Shown here one piece after another: positions 1 through 5,719 of a stretch of 6,057 nt of DNA. The notes below the pieces were generated by a model. That model searched no databases. It saw only the letters and a program-made list of their open reading frames with translations, and was not told the origin of the DNA. The position numbers and the translations under genes were made by a program. The stretch comes from Rhodoferax sp. UBA5149 (GTDB taxonomy: Bacteria; Pseudomonadota; Gammaproteobacteria; Burkholderiales; Burkholderiaceae_C): positions 1-6,057 of the forward strand of contig NZ_DHXT01000130.1 of the NCBI RefSeq assembly GCF_002413825.1, read 5' to 3'. Within the stretch, counting starts at the first letter, position 1, and the number at the start of each line of letters is the position of its first letter.

Positions 1-174
1 TACATCATGGGCGAGAACCCGGCTATGAGCGACCCCGACTTGAACCACGCACGCCATGCGCTGGCGAGTCTGGAGCACCTGGTGGTGCAAGATATTTTTA
101 TGACCGAGACTGCCTGGCTCGCCGACGTGGTATTGCCCGCAACGGCCTGGCCAGAGAAAACCGGCACGGTCACC
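1..174 (+). pseudogene. fdhA: Formate dehydrogenase alpha subunit, 3'-truncated fragment
   Basis: Frame 1 is open from the left edge and reads YIMGENPAMSDPDLNHAR, then LVVQDIFMTETAWLADVVLP and PEKTGTVT. These are hallmarks of the molybdopterin/Fe-S catalytic (alpha) subunit of cytoplasmic NAD-linked formate dehydrogenase (FdsA/FdhA type), which oxidises formate to CO2 in a complex with diaphorase-like subunits. The visible part is the end of the molybdopterin oxidoreductase core. In the family, GTVT is normally followed by an NTDR-like motif and then the C-terminal molybdopterin-dinucleotide-binding domain. Here the reading changes after the ACC codon at 172-174 to TCSQNLAP, which is antisense transposase sequence, and stops at TAG 325-327. 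The C-terminal domain is therefore missing and the gene is broken at this junction. The upstream part lies outside the window. Family assignment is strong; the exact symbol (fdsA, fdhA or fdhF) is uncertain. Confidence 0.88.
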
Positions 175-839
175 ACCTGCAGCCAGAACTTGGCGCCTTC
201 CGTTTGGGCCATCCACAGGCCCAGCACCTCCTTGAGGCCGTCCAGGTTGACTCCAATGGCCAGGTACAGGGCCTTGACCCGGACTGCTCCGTTGTCGCGC
301 ACCTTGACGTGGATGCAGTCCATGTAGACGATGGGGTACAGCGCATCGAGCGGGCGCGACTGCCAGGCTTTCACCTCGTCCATGACGGCATCGGTCACCG
401 ATGAAATCAAGGTGGGCGAAACCTCTGCGCCGTACATTTCCTGCAGGTGGCTTTGAATCTCGCGTACGGTCATGCCACGGGCGTACAGCGACAGTATCTT
501 GTCGTCAAAGCCGCTCCAGCGGGTCTGGTGCTTGGTGATGATTTGCGGCTCGAAGGTGCCAGCGCGGTCGCGGGGAATCTCAATGGGCAATTCGCCAAAG
601 TCGCCCTTGAGTGTTTTCTTACTGCGTCCGTTGCGGGTGTTGCCAGCCTCGTTGGCGACCAGCTGATTCTTGCCGTGCCCCAGGTGGTCAGTCAATTCTG
701 CTTGCAGTGCCCGCTCGACCAGCGCCTTGGTGAGCTGCTTCAACAGGCCGTTCTGGCCGATCAAGTCTTCGGGCTTTTTGTAGTCCGCCAGCAGTGCGTC
801 AATCAGGTCGTTGGGTAAGGGTTTCATTTCTACGGTCAT
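168..839 (-). pseudogene. IS256-family transposase, N-terminal 224 codons (truncated)
   Basis: Read from the ATG at 839-837, the minus strand encodes MTVEMKPLPN, an N-terminal region with GNTRNGRSKKTLKGDFGEL and IEIPRDRAGTFEPQI, then WSGFDDKILSLYARGMTVRE and IVYMDCIHVKVRDNG. These are typical IS256/Mutator-family DDE transposase motifs. The first catalytic Asp is D174, in YMDCIHVKVR. The match ends at FWLQVVT (residues 218-224). The second Asp and the catalytic Glu, together with roughly the last 170-180 residues expected for a protein of about 400 aa, are missing, so it cannot be active. The frame stays open to the left window edge, reading antisense formate dehydrogenase sequence (VPVFSG...). 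Start choice: GGAG at 848-845 lies 5 nt before the ATG at 839 but only 2 nt before the adjacent ATG at 842, which favours 839. Confidence 0.88.
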
Positions 840-873
840 CATTGCTCCATGCAAGAAAGCAGTTTCCTGCCAA

Positions 874-1434
874 ATGACCGTTTACACAAAACTTCTTACA
901 CCCTCTGGCCGTCAGCCACAAATTGCTAGTGAACCGTGGGAGGGCATCTGGTTTACAGCTCTAAAGACTTATGAAGAAATCGCATGTGGTCCTGACAGTA
1001 CCGCCGATAGTATTGAGTTCTTCAGGCGTCTTGACGCTGGATTCTCCGCTGCAGGAAGAAAAGCGGCGTCCCACATTGGCCCCATACGGGTAGATGATTA
1101 TTTACCATTTCTTATTGCTATTCGGAAAATTGTTGAACTCAATGACTCTATTGAAAACCGCATCGACAAGCTTCGTGAGATGCTATCGGTGTGTGAATGG
1201 CAAGAATTCCTGGACAGGCATGGCGGGACAGAAAAAATTGTTCAATATTTTTTTCCCATTTTTATGAATCTGGCCGATGATTTAGATACGCCAAATCGAA
1301 TTGCCGCCGCATCCGATGAAACGCTATTGGCTATCAAGGGTATTGGGCCTGCAAAGCTGAAAGCCATACGTGAGCGCTGCGCTTGTGTAACCGAGAATCG
1401 CGACGCCGATAGATTGGACCGCGTGCTTAGGTGA
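874..1434 (+). CDS. Unrecognised protein with C-terminal helix-hairpin-helix motif; 5' end lies in IS
   Basis: From the ATG at 874 this encodes 186 aa. The frame is open further upstream to 811, which would add 21 residues antisense to the transposase start. I do not recognise the family. Numbered from this ATG, residues about 150-169 read TLLAIKGIGPAKLKAIRERC, a helix-hairpin-helix with the GIGPAKL hairpin, which commonly contacts the DNA backbone without sequence specificity. Before it lie a mostly helical stretch (YLPFLIAIRKIVELNDSIEN) and a motif with FPIFMNLADDLDTP. The first ten codons (MTVYTKLLTP) are the insertion sequence's inverted repeat read in the sense direction. No ATG, GTG or TTG occurs in frame from the repeat to the Met at codon 103, and no good ribosome binding site precedes 874. 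The native start was therefore probably lost to the insertion. The gene is visibly more AT-rich than its neighbours, suggesting foreign origin. It may be a remnant; DNA binding is inference only. Confidence 0.6.
   Translation: MTVYTKLLTPSGRQPQIASEPWEGIWFTALKTYEEIACGPDSTADSIEFFRRLDAGFSAAGRKAASHIGPIRVDDYLPFLIAIRKIVELNDSIENRIDKLREMLSVCEWQEFLDRHGGTEKIVQYFFPIFMNLADDLDTPNRIAAASDETLLAIKGIGPAKLKAIRERCACVTENRDADRLDRVLR
878..905 (-). repeat. Probable IS256-family terminal inverted repeat (left end)
   Basis: On the minus strand this reads GAGGGTGTAAGAAGTTTTGT followed by GTAAACGG, a G-rich start then a TGTAA/TTTTGTGTAAA pattern usual for IS256-family ends. It sits 36-40 bp upstream of the transposase start, as expected. 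The partner repeat is not in the window, so the assignment rests on position and resemblance. The repeat overlaps codons of the neighbouring plus-strand gene. Confidence 0.65.
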
Positions 1435-1666
1435 TTCTGGCGAGGCGTGCTGGTTTTCTTTTGACCGGGGCTGATGCCTGCGATTGCCGACAACACCGCC
1501 GAATTTCCGCGCAATAGGTTCGCACTGTGGCGATGGCGTGGGGGAGTATGCGAAGCGCCGGGCAATTGGCACAGTCAGACCATGCCCGGCTGCTGGCGCT
1601 GGGCTTCTATCTGGCGCTGTATTTGGGCAAGTTGCCTACAGATTGCCTACAACTCCACCAAATAGA
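1435..1666. other. Stretch with no convincing gene
   Basis: Base composition returns to GC-rich after the helix-hairpin-helix gene. No reading frame here matches a family I know. The least unlikely candidate is a small plus-strand frame from ATG 1548 to TAA 1680-1682, reading MRSAGQLAQSDHARLLALGF then YLALYLGKL. It has a mildly hydrophobic middle and only a G-run 3 nt before its ATG as a ribosome binding site. It may be the decayed end of a longer gene, since the same frame has a stop at about 1514-1516. A nonamer TTGCCTACA is repeated at 1632-1640 and 1643-1651, 11 bp apart. I see no promoter or RNA gene. Confidence 0.4.
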
Positions 1667-1702
1667 AAGGGTCTGCTACTAATTAAATAGCAGCAAACCC
1701 TT
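1667..1702 (-). terminator. Hairpin downstream of tRNA-Thr, probable terminator
   Basis: An inverted repeat starts 8 nt beyond the encoded CCA of the tRNA. Inner arms 1673-1678 (CTGCTA) and 1688-1693 (TAGCAG) flank a 9-nt loop. Outer arms 1667-1672 (AAGGGT) and 1697-1702 (ACCCTT) extend the stem past a 3-nt bulge. In the transcribed (minus) direction the stem ends in CCCTT and runs into TCTATTT, a modest T-rich tail. Position and structure suit a terminator for the tRNA transcript. The core also matches a repeat found inside pepN (3798-3814), so the hairpin may have come from a dispersed repeat. Confidence 0.6.
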
Positions 1703-1710
1703 ATATCTAT

Positions 1711-1786
1711 TGGTGCCGGAGAGATGAATCGAACACCCGACCTTCTCATTACGAATGAGCTGCTCTACCGACTGAGCTACACCGGC
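1711..1786 (-). tRNA. tRNA-Thr (anticodon CGT)
   Basis: The minus strand from 1786 gives a full 76-nt cloverleaf with encoded CCA (1713-1711). The acceptor 5' strand is GCCGGTG, the D-arm region has AGCTCAGTCGGTAGAGC, the anticodon arm is CTCA-TTCGTAA-TGAG with anticodon CGT, and the T-loop is TTCGATT. The sequence closely follows E. coli tRNA-Thr(CGT) (thrW), including the G27-A43 apposition below the anticodon stem. One T-T mismatch (position 6-67) lies in the acceptor stem. It decodes ACG, a frequent threonine codon in GC-rich genomes. It lies 25 bp downstream of fbp on the same strand, and its 3' end faces the accessory region. Confidence 0.96.
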
Positions 1787-1797
1787 TTTAGCTTTCC

Positions 1798-1826
1798 ATT
1801 ATAGCCCGAGCTCAGGCCTCGCTGTG
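1798..1826 (-). promoter_or_regulatory. Probable sigma-70 promoter for tRNA-Thr
   Basis: A perfect TATAAT lies at 1803-1798 on the minus strand, in the 25-bp gap between the fbp stop and the tRNA. With a usual 6-8 nt to the start site, transcription would begin around 1790-1792, only a few bases before the mature 5' end at 1786. No good -35 hexamer is visible at 16-18 bp spacing; the -35 position would fall in the last fbp codons. The -10 is therefore clear and the rest of the promoter weak or dependent on other contacts. Confidence 0.55.
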
Positions 1827-2816
1827 GTAGCGGGTGACGCGTTCCACTTCGTTTTTGGAGCCCAGAATCACGCTCACGCGCTCGTGCAGTTGGGTGGGCT
1901 GGATGTCCAGAATGCGTTGTTTGCCGTTGGTGGCGGCGCCGCCGGCTTGTTCAATGAGCCAGCTCATGGGGTTGGCTTCATACATCAGGCGCAGCTTGCC
2001 GGGTTTGTTGGGTTCGCGCTTGTCCCACGGGTACATGAAGACACCGCCGCGCGTCAGGATCCGATGCACGTCGGCCACCATGCTGGCGATCCAGCGCATG
2101 TTGAAGTCTTTGCCGCGTGGGCCTTCCTTGCCTTGCAGGCATTCGTCGATGTAGCGCTTCACCGGCGCGTCCCAGTGCCGCATATTGCTCATGTTGATGG
2201 CAAATTCCTGGGTGTTTTCGGGAATGCGCACGTCTTCCTCGGTCAGGATGAAGGAGCCCTGTTCGCGGTCCAGCGTGAACATGGCGACACCGTCGCCCAC
2301 GGTCAGCACCAGGGTGGTTTGCGGCCCGTAGACGCAGTAGCCAGCCGCCACCTGCTTGCAGCCTGCCTGCAAGAAGTCCTGTTCGGAGACGCCCGTGCCT
2401 TCAGGCTTGAGCAGCACGCTGAAGATGGTGCCGATGCTCACGTTCACTTCGATGTTGCTGGAGCCGTCCAGCGGATCGAACAGCAACAGGTACTCACCCT
2501 GCGGGTAGCGGTTGGGCACCACGTAGATGCCCTCCATTTCTTCACTGGCCATGGCCGCCAGGTGGCCGCCCCATTCGTTGGCTTCGATCAGCACTTCGTT
2601 GGCGATGATGTCGAGCTTTTTCTGCATCTCGCCCTGCACGTTTTCGCTGCCCGCACTGCCCATCACGTCGCCCAAAGCGCCCTTGTTGACGGCCTGGCTG
2701 ATGCTCTTGCAGGCGCGGGCCACCACTTCAAGCAGCAGGCGCAACTGGGACGGAATATGGCCGTCCATGCGTTGCTGCTCCACCAGGTAGCGGGTGAGGG
2801 AAATTCGGGATGACAT
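1812..2816 (-). CDS. fbp: Fructose-1,6-bisphosphatase class I
   Basis: The 334-aa product hydrolyses fructose 1,6-bisphosphate to fructose 6-phosphate and phosphate, the committed step of gluconeogenesis and a Calvin-cycle step in autotrophs; it is cytoplasmic and Mg2+-dependent. Residues 91-93 (SEE) and 113-121 (FDPLDGSSN) carry the metal-binding acidic residues and the family signature, and 278-286 (MYEANPMSW) is the second conserved acidic/substrate segment. RGGVFMYP (257-263) is also typical. Length is normal for proteobacterial class I enzymes, with no missing key residue. The start at 2816 is supported by the family-like N-terminus (MSSRISLTRYLVEQQ) and by AGAAAGG at 2828-2822, 5 nt upstream. 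It follows pepN by 83 bp, a gap filled by two REP-like units, so co-transcription is possible but would cross strong hairpins. The tRNA-Thr gene follows 25 bp downstream. Confidence 0.97.
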   Translation of the reverse strand: MSSRISLTRYLVEQQRMDGHIPSQLRLLLEVVARACKSISQAVNKGALGDVMGSAGSENVQGEMQKKLDIIANEVLIEANEWGGHLAAMASEEMEGIYVVPNRYPQGEYLLLFDPLDGSSNIEVNVSIGTIFSVLLKPEGTGVSEQDFLQAGCKQVAAGYCVYGPQTTLVLTVGDGVAMFTLDREQGSFILTEEDVRIPENTQEFAINMSNMRHWDAPVKRYIDECLQGKEGPRGKDFNMRWIASMVADVHRILTRGGVFMYPWDKREPNKPGKLRLMYEANPMSWLIEQAGGAATNGKQRILDIQPTQLHERVSVILGSKNEVERVTRYHSEA

Positions 2817-2829
2817 AAATGCCTTTCTG

Positions 2830-2856
2830 CCGTTCGCCCTGAGCTTGTCGAAGGGC
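2830..2856 (+). repeat. REP-like hairpin unit 1 (pepN-fbp gap)
   Basis: This 27-nt unit begins CCGTTCGCCCTGAGCTTGTC. It contains a 5-bp stem GCCCT (2836-2840) / AGGGC (2852-2856) around an 11-nt loop. The core GAGCTTGTCGAA is a sequence I know as a dispersed intergenic repeat in many proteobacteria. It ends 2 nt upstream of the fbp ribosome binding site and faces unit 2 in inverted orientation across a 13-nt spacer. Confidence 0.85.
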
Positions 2857-2869
2857 GGTGGCGGTTAAT

Positions 2870-2896
2870 GGGCTTCGACAGGCTCAGCCCGAACGG
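2870..2896 (-). repeat. REP-like hairpin unit 2 (pepN-fbp gap)
   Basis: This is an inverted copy of unit 1, matching it at 22 of 27 positions when reverse-complemented. It has its own 5-bp stem GGGCT (2870-2874) / AGCCC (2886-2890) with an 11-nt loop. It ends 3 nt beyond the pepN stop codon. The two units together can fold as two small hairpins or one long imperfect stem, on either strand. Confidence 0.85.
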
Positions 2897-2899
2897 TTG

Positions 2900-5635
2900 T
2901 TAGTCGGCCAGGGCGCGGCTGACCACTTCGCGCACGTCGTTGCTCAAATCGGTTTTGGCAGCGACGCGGGCGATGGCTTCGCGGGCCGCGCTGCGGTAGG
3001 GTTCAGCCAGCTTTTTCCAGCGGTCCAGGGCGCGCGCCAAGCGGGCGGCCACTTGCGGGTTGATGCTGTCGAGCTCCACCACGCGCTCGCTCCAGAACAC
3101 ATAGCCGGCTGCATCCGCGCGGTGGAACGCGCCGGGGTTGGCGTTGCAGTAGCTGAAGATCACGCTGCGCGCGCGGTTCGGGTTGCGCATGCTGAAGTCG
3201 GGGTGGGTCATCAGCTGACGCACCGCGGGCAGCACCTGGCCGCCACGGTCGCAGGCGCCGGCCTGCAGCGCAAACCATTTGTCCAGCACCAGATCTTCGT
3301 TTTTGAACTGGCTGTAAAAACGCGCCAGCGCTGGTTCGGCCAGCGCATGGCCGCTGGCCAGCAGCGCGTGCAGCGCGCCGGCGCGCTCGGTCATGTTGTT
3401 GGCGTCCTTGAAGCGTTGGTAGGCCTTGCCCGGCCAGAGGGTGTCGGCGCTGTCCCGTGCCGCCAGGCAAAGCTGACCCAAGGCCATGCCCGCCAGCGCG
3501 CGACGACCGGCTGACAGGGCATCGGGCCGGTAGCTGCCGTTGTCGCTGTGCGCCTCGAAAGCCCACTGCCAGTCGGCGGCCAGTGCCGTGGCCAGCTGCG
3601 CGCGCATGGCTTCGCGCACCGCATGAATGCGCTGCGGGTCCACCACGTCGAGCTGCTCGGCGATGTAGGTCTCGGACGGCAGTGTGAGCACCAGTTCCTT
3701 GAAGGCCGCATCCAGCGCCGGATGCCGCAGCACGCTGCGCATGGCCTCGAGGTAGGTATCATTCAGCGGTGTAGCCCTCGTCGATAGGTCGTCTCCAGCT
3801 ATTGATTTGATAGCGCTTCGCAGCGCCAGCCGCTGCCCGGCTTCCCAGCGGTTGAAGGGGTCGGGATCGAAGGCCAGCAGCGTCAGCAGCTGGGTGTCGC
3901 TGTAGTCAAAGTCCAGCAGCACGGGCGCGGTGAAGCCGCGCAGGATGGAGGGCACCGGCTCCTCGTCCACGTGGACGAAAGTGATGGATTCGTTGGCCTG
4001 TGTCATCACAAACAGGTGCTTGTCCGAGGTGGCGTCGGCGCTGCCTTGCAACTGCAGGGGCAGGGCGGCGCCGTGGCTGCCGACCAGTCCGAGCGCGACC
4101 GGAATCACAAAGGGCTCTTTGGCCAGTTGGTCGGGGGTGAGCGCGCAGCTCTGGCTGAAGTTCAGGGTGTAGGTCTTCTCTTGCGCGTCGTACTGGCCCG
4201 TGGCGGCCAGCCGGGGCGTGCCGGCCTGACTGTACCAGCGCTTGAATTGGGGCAGCAGGCGGGCCAGCGCCGAGTCCGGGTTGGCGTCGGCAATGGCCTG
4301 TGCGAAATCGTCGCAGGTCACGGCCTGGCCGTCGTGGCGGGCGAAGTACTGCGTCATGCCCTTGGCAAAACCATCCCGACCCATGGGGTCGTTCGAGCTG
4401 GCGACCAAGGTCTGCATCATGCGCACCACCTCGGCGCCTTTTTCGTAAATGGTGACGGTGTAGAAGTTGTTGATCTCGATGTAGCTGTCGGGCCGCACCG
4501 GGTGCGCCATCGGGCCGGCGTCTTCCGGGAATTGGGCGGTGCGCAGCACACGCACGTCTTCGATGCGCTTGACGGCGCGGGCGGAAGGCGCGCTGCACAA
4601 GTCCATGCTGAATTCCTGGTCGCGGAACACGGTCAGGCCTTCTTTCAGGCTGAGCTGGAACCAGTCGCGGCAGGTGACGCGGTTGCCGGTCCAGTTGTGA
4701 AAATACTCGTGGCCGACCACGCTCTCGATGTTGGAATAGTCCGCATCGGTGGCAGTGGCCTGGTTCGCCAGCACGTACTTGGTGTTGAAGATGTTGAGGC
4801 CCTTGTTCTCCATGGCGCCCATGTTGAAGTCGCTGGTGGCGACGATCATGAAGCGCTCCAGATCGAGCGCCAGACCAAAACGCGCTTCGTCCCACACCAC
4901 CGAGGCCATCAGCGAGTTCATGGCGTGTTCGGTTTTGTCCATGTCGCCGGGGCGCACATAGACCTGCAATAAATGCTCTTTGCCGCCGCGCGAGGTGATG
5001 CGCTGCTCGCGGCACACCAGCTGGCCGGCCACCAGCGCGAACAGGTAGGACGGTTTCTTGTGCGGGTCGACCCAGGTCGCAAAATGGCGGCCTTCATTGC
5101 CCGCGCCTTCCAGCAGGCCCTGGGCGATCAGGTTGCCGTTGCTCAGGAGCACCGGGTATTTCTGTTTGTCGGCGCGCAGCGTCACGGTGTAGCTGGCCAT
5201 CACATCGGGACGGTCCAGGAAATACGTGATGCGGCGAAAGCCCTCGGCTTCACACTGGGTGAAGAACGAGTCGTTGCTGACATACAGACCCGTCAAACTG
5301 GTGTTCTTGAGCGGGGCGCAGGTGGTGAAAATCTCCAGCTCAAATACGCCTTCGGTCGGCAGGTTGTCCAGCACCAGCTGGTTGCCGTCCATCTTGAACG
5401 AGGCGCCCTGGCCGTTGACCAGCACGCGCGCCAGGTTGAGCTCTTCGCCGTCCAGCTTCAGGGGCTGCGCCGGCACCTCCGGGTTGCGGCGCAGCGTCAT
5501 CTTGTTGAGCACGCGGGTCTTGGCCGGGTCCAGGTCAAAGGTCAGGTTGACGCTGTCAATCCAGAACGCGGGCGGTGCGTAGTCGGCGCGGCGGATCACG
5601 GTGGCCGGGCCAAAGCCATCACGAAGTAGCAACAT
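2900..5635 (-). CDS. pepN: Aminopeptidase N (M1 family zinc metallopeptidase)
   Basis: The 911-aa product removes N-terminal residues from peptides in the cytoplasm, the late step of protein turnover. No signal peptide is present. In order: an N-terminal beta domain (about 1-200) opening with VIRRADYAPPAFWIDSVNL; the substrate-binding GAMEN at 273-277; the zinc motif HEYFHNWTGN with H309, E310 and H313, and the third ligand E332 in KEGLTVFRD; the catalytic-type Tyr in YEKGAEVVR (Y397); a linker domain; and a C-terminal helical domain that keeps the NNMT, DKWF and NPNRARS motifs of E. coli PepN. It is about 40 residues longer than the 870-aa E. coli enzyme. Part of the difference is at the N-terminus and in a loop near 606-620 where a palindromic repeat is read through. 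GGAG at 5646-5643, 7 nt upstream, supports the start. It follows prfB by 84 bp on the same strand. Confidence 0.97.
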   Translation of the reverse strand: MLLLRDGFGPATVIRRADYAPPAFWIDSVNLTFDLDPAKTRVLNKMTLRRNPEVPAQPLKLDGEELNLARVLVNGQGASFKMDGNQLVLDNLPTEGVFELEIFTTCAPLKNTSLTGLYVSNDSFFTQCEAEGFRRITYFLDRPDVMASYTVTLRADKQKYPVLLSNGNLIAQGLLEGAGNEGRHFATWVDPHKKPSYLFALVAGQLVCREQRITSRGGKEHLLQVYVRPGDMDKTEHAMNSLMASVVWDEARFGLALDLERFMIVATSDFNMGAMENKGLNIFNTKYVLANQATATDADYSNIESVVGHEYFHNWTGNRVTCRDWFQLSLKEGLTVFRDQEFSMDLCSAPSARAVKRIEDVRVLRTAQFPEDAGPMAHPVRPDSYIEINNFYTVTIYEKGAEVVRMMQTLVASSNDPMGRDGFAKGMTQYFARHDGQAVTCDDFAQAIADANPDSALARLLPQFKRWYSQAGTPRLAATGQYDAQEKTYTLNFSQSCALTPDQLAKEPFVIPVALGLVGSHGAALPLQLQGSADATSDKHLFVMTQANESITFVHVDEEPVPSILRGFTAPVLLDFDYSDTQLLTLLAFDPDPFNRWEAGQRLALRSAIKSIAGDDLSTRATPLNDTYLEAMRSVLRHPALDAAFKELVLTLPSETYIAEQLDVVDPQRIHAVREAMRAQLATALAADWQWAFEAHSDNGSYRPDALSAGRRALAGMALGQLCLAARDSADTLWPGKAYQRFKDANNMTERAGALHALLASGHALAEPALARFYSQFKNEDLVLDKWFALQAGACDRGGQVLPAVRQLMTHPDFSMRNPNRARSVIFSYCNANPGAFHRADAAGYVFWSERVVELDSINPQVAARLARALDRWKKLAEPYRSAAREAIARVAAKTDLSNDVREVVSRALAD
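3798..3814. repeat. Palindromic repeat embedded in pepN
   Basis: GCTATTGATTTGATAGC is a 17-nt palindrome with 5-bp arms and a 7-nt loop. It matches the core of the post-tRNA hairpin (1675-1691, GCTACTAATTAAATAGC) at 13 of 17 positions with the same arm ends. On the minus strand it encodes pepN residues 608-613 (AIKSIA) using ATA and TCA, followed shortly by CTA, codons that stand out in this GC-rich gene. The location matches a variable loop between helices of PepN. Confidence 0.55.
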
Positions 5636-5642
5636 GCAGGTT

Positions 5643-5646
5643 CTCC
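5643..5646 (-). promoter_or_regulatory. pepN ribosome binding site
   Basis: GGAG on the minus strand, 7 nt upstream of the ATG at 5635, fixes the pepN start and gives the N-terminus MLLLRDGFGP. Confidence 0.7.
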
Positions 5647-5693
5647 AAAAATTTCGAATTCATTAACTCAAGGCAGCCGCGCACGCTGGCGAC

Positions 5694-5714
5694 CCCTTGC
5701 CGGGCGTTCAAGGG
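5694..5714 (-). terminator. Hairpin between prfB and pepN
   Basis: In the transcribed direction, CCCTTG (5714-5709) pairs with CAAGGG (5699-5694) around a 9-nt loop, starting 5 nt after the prfB stop. It has no following T-run, so it is at best a weak or factor-dependent terminator, or an mRNA 3'-end/processing structure between two co-directional genes. No clear promoter for pepN is visible in the rest of the 84-bp gap. Confidence 0.35.
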
Positions 5715-5719
5715 CTTCA

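Larger units (their letters stand above)
168..905 (-). mobile_element. IS256-family insertion sequence remnant, 5' portion only
   Basis: This stretch holds the 5' end of an IS256-family (Mutator-like) element: the terminal inverted repeat near 878-905, a leader of about 35 bp, and the first 224 codons of the transposase. The rest of the transposase and the opposite inverted repeat are absent. At about 168-175 the element is joined to formate dehydrogenase sequence in mid-gene, not at a terminus. That is not what simple transposition leaves, so a deletion, a recombination event or an assembly join is implied. No target-site duplication can be assessed because the second end is missing. The exact outer boundary (903-905) is estimated from where the inverted-repeat-like sequence ends. 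Confidence 0.8.

Noticed and set aside
447..818. Plus-strand open frame opposite the transposase
   Set aside because: The minus strand carries clear IS256-family motifs across the same interval; this frame is only its complement.
1548..1682. Small plus-strand frame beginning MRSAGQLAQSDHARL
   Set aside because: No family match, poor ribosome binding site spacing, and its end overlaps the tRNA terminator hairpin; kept only as a remark on the 1435-1666 stretch.
1824..2813. Long open frame on the plus strand opposite fbp
   Set aside because: It is antisense to a strongly conserved enzyme gene, a product of GC-rich codon bias, with an Ala/Val/His-rich composition and no family motif.
3372..3387. 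Perfect 16-bp palindrome AGCGCGCCGGCGCGCT within pepN
   Set aside because: It encodes conserved-looking pepN residues and is built from GC-only words that are frequent in this composition; chance is sufficient.
3971..4972. Long open plus-strand frame opposite pepN
   Set aside because: It mirrors the pepN codons on the opposite strand and shows no recognisable motif or ribosome binding site.
5647..5690. AT-rich stretch before pepN examined as a promoter
   Set aside because: TTGAGT resembles a -35 hexamer, but no -10 hexamer occurs at 16-18 bp from it.
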